Assembly (NCBI GenBank): GCA_016710985.1
Contig: JADJTX010000027.1
Location: 1-17,842 of the forward strand
Reading direction: 5' to 3'
Origin: Ignavibacteria bacterium
Lineage (GTDB): Bacteria; Bacteroidota; Ignavibacteria; Tepidaquicellales; Tepidaquicellaceae
DNA length: 17,842 bases
In this document: positions 16,601 to 17,842 of the stretch, in pieces
Numbering within the stretch: position 1 is the stretch's first letter
Layout of the letters: every line of letters begins with the position of its first letter
The notes under the pieces: model-generated
The model's database searches: none
What the model was told of the DNA's origin: nothing
The model's input: the letters and a program-made list of their open reading frames with translations, nothing else
Made by a program: the position numbers and the translations under genes

Positions 16601-17213
16601 TCAGTCAAACTTATTTAAAATATCCAGTTGATTATTACAGTGTAAACATGGAAGTTCTCCCCAGTCATCAGTAGTGGTAATGTGGCTGTTTAAGCTACGA
16701 AATCTAATTTAATCTGCAAGGTTGCCTTAGAATCCGACAGCTGCATTACAGGAACATTCAGACCGAATCCGTATATGTGAGCTCGCAGATTATCTTTATT
16801 ATTTTCACTGTAACCGTAGTCATTTAATTTCAAGAATAATATCCTCCACTAGGTGACAGTATTTCCAAGGAAAGTAAACTCAAGTCCTGTATGAACACCT
16901 CCGTAATATTTAAAATTGAATAAGTCCTCGTACTCTAAGTTTTGCAAATATATTTGTCAGACTTTAGTTTTGAAGAAGCTCTCTGTCATCTATCAAAAGA
17001 TCATACAGACGCCTAATCTGAAAATGACAGGAAGTTAGTTAGCCTGGCTTCATCAACTCCCGAATATTTAGCTGATTCCACATTTATAAGACACGAGTCG
17101 ATGTTTATTTTGCCAGTTTAGTTTTACCCGATTGAATGTTAAATGACTTTGTACTCCCAAATCGAAAATAGAATACATCTTTATCCTCACCTTTCTCATT
17201 CCTACAGTATATG
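16601..17213 (-). CDS. probable outer-membrane or periplasmic protein, badly frameshifted
   Basis: No frame is open for long, but joined pieces read as one protein: 'RKGEDKDVFYFRFGSTKSFNIQSG', 'CLINVESAKYSGVDEARLTNFLSF', 'RLYDLLIDDRELLQ', 'NYYGGVHTGLEFTFLGNTV', 'KLNDYGYSENNKDNLRAHIYGFGLNVPVMQLSDSKATLQIKLDFV' and the end 'LPCLHCNNQLDILNKFD' (TGA at 16601). The C-terminal half looks like antiparallel membrane strands. The ATG at 17213 may not be the true start; the frame may open up to 30 bases further upstream. The family is not recognised. About eight indels in 600 bases make this the poorest stretch of the window, so the residues quoted are tentative. Confidence 0.45.
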
Positions 17214-17240
17214 AATCGGTGATCGATCGGACTTAATAGA

Positions 17241-17842
17241 TTAAGATTTACTCAACAAAAAATCTTTAATGACCTCTGAAACTAATGTCATCCGGTAATT
17301 TGTTACATGCGGTTTCTTACGATTCTCCTGTTGGCTCTCAAACTCACTAACCGGATTGACATCAATTCCCCAGTTAAAATAATCATAACAGTCAATGGTC
17401 GTATTTTTTAATATTGTACGAGCCTCCGAAATAATCATAATAGGCATCACATCAATTAAATAATACGGTCCAGCAAAACTGCCGTTCAAATTAAAAGACA
17501 CTTTAAGGCCCATTCCTGCGGTTTAGCAATAGAAGCAGGATCACCGGTGATTGTTGTAAACTACTGCCCATGGCTTCAACTCTTTCCTTAGCTGTCTTCG
17601 AAAAACAATTCATAAAACGCAGCATTGTATGTCTGAGCGACTGTATTTGTATGGTGTACACGTCAAAAGTATTACCGCTAAAAACATAATTATCTTTTTC
17701 ACAAAGGTTATCACTTAATTTTAAATTAACTAAATAAATAATTGTTTGGGTTGGTCATGACTCTTTAGCTCTCCATTTAAAAATAGCTTAATAATAAATG
17801 ATTCATTGTCATAAATTGTCTGAACTGTCCTATCTGAATTTA
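17241..17842 (-). CDS. unknown protein, 5' end outside the window, frameshifted
   Basis: The gene enters from the right edge. Joined pieces read 'SDRTVQTIYDNESFIIKLFLNGEL', 'YLVNLKLSDNLCEKDNYVFSGNTFDVYTIQ', 'AQTYNAAFYELFFEDS' and 'GDPASIAKPQEWALKVSF', then an open 90-residue end with 'GPYYLIDVMPIMIISEARTIL', 'DCYDYFNWGIDVNPVSEFE' and 'TLVSEVIKDFLLSKS' to the stop at 17241. About 200 residues are visible. It looks globular and mixed alpha/beta, with no membrane segment. I do not recognise the family. Frame breaks lie near 17740, 17640, 17600, 17560 and 17520. It ends 27 bases before the ATG of the next gene, which suggests an operon with the envelope genes. Confidence 0.5.

Overview
The window looks like a contig from an Ignavibacteria-type bacterium (Bacteroidota/Chlorobi group). 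It is AT-rich. It carries two secreted proteins ending in type IX secretion (T9SS) sorting domains of the 'NYPNPFNP...LLK' style, a PorT-like outer-membrane barrel, a beta-type carbonic anhydrase, an OsmC protein and two M3 oligoendopeptidases. The taxon is inferred from protein style only. Many genes carry single-base frameshifts, and the one tRNA lacks one base of its acceptor stem. Most breaks are therefore probably consensus errors rather than gene decay. The stretch from about 5.2 to 8.1 kb is clean; both ends are poor.

Layout. 1-432 (+): 3' end of a phospholipase D family gene. 611-2197 (+): a T9SS cargo protein with a P-domain-like module, then a terminator. 2310-2394 (-): tRNA-Leu(UAA) with its own terminator. 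2671-4516 (-): the GTPase gene typA/bipA, flanked by heptamer arrays in opposite orientation. 4749-5242: a 24-copy, 21-bp minisatellite. 5462-7948 (+): an intact 828-residue Asp-box beta-propeller T9SS cargo. 8095-8338 (+): an orphan antitoxin overlapping a truncated toxin start. 8362-8547 (-): a small membrane protein. 8669-12293 (-): two tandem paralogous M3 peptidases. 12483-14489 (-): a membrane protein, an OsmC-family protein and a carbonic anhydrase. 14713-17842 (-): an envelope cluster of a secreted beta-rich protein, a lipoprotein, an outer-membrane barrel, another barrel-like protein and a partial unknown protein. Most of these are frameshifted.

The main unexplained signal is a family of 7-bp-period tandem arrays with different sequences. 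Four of them touch or overlap stop codons of minus-strand genes (typA, both M3 peptidases, the 12.5-kb membrane protein). typA and the second M3 gene also have a related array in inverted orientation on the 5' side, so their transcripts could carry complementary 5' and 3' tails. The 21-bp minisatellite is also a multiple of seven. This resembles the heptameric short tandem repeats (STRRs) known from cyanobacteria. No CRISPR, insertion sequence, phage or defence island was seen.
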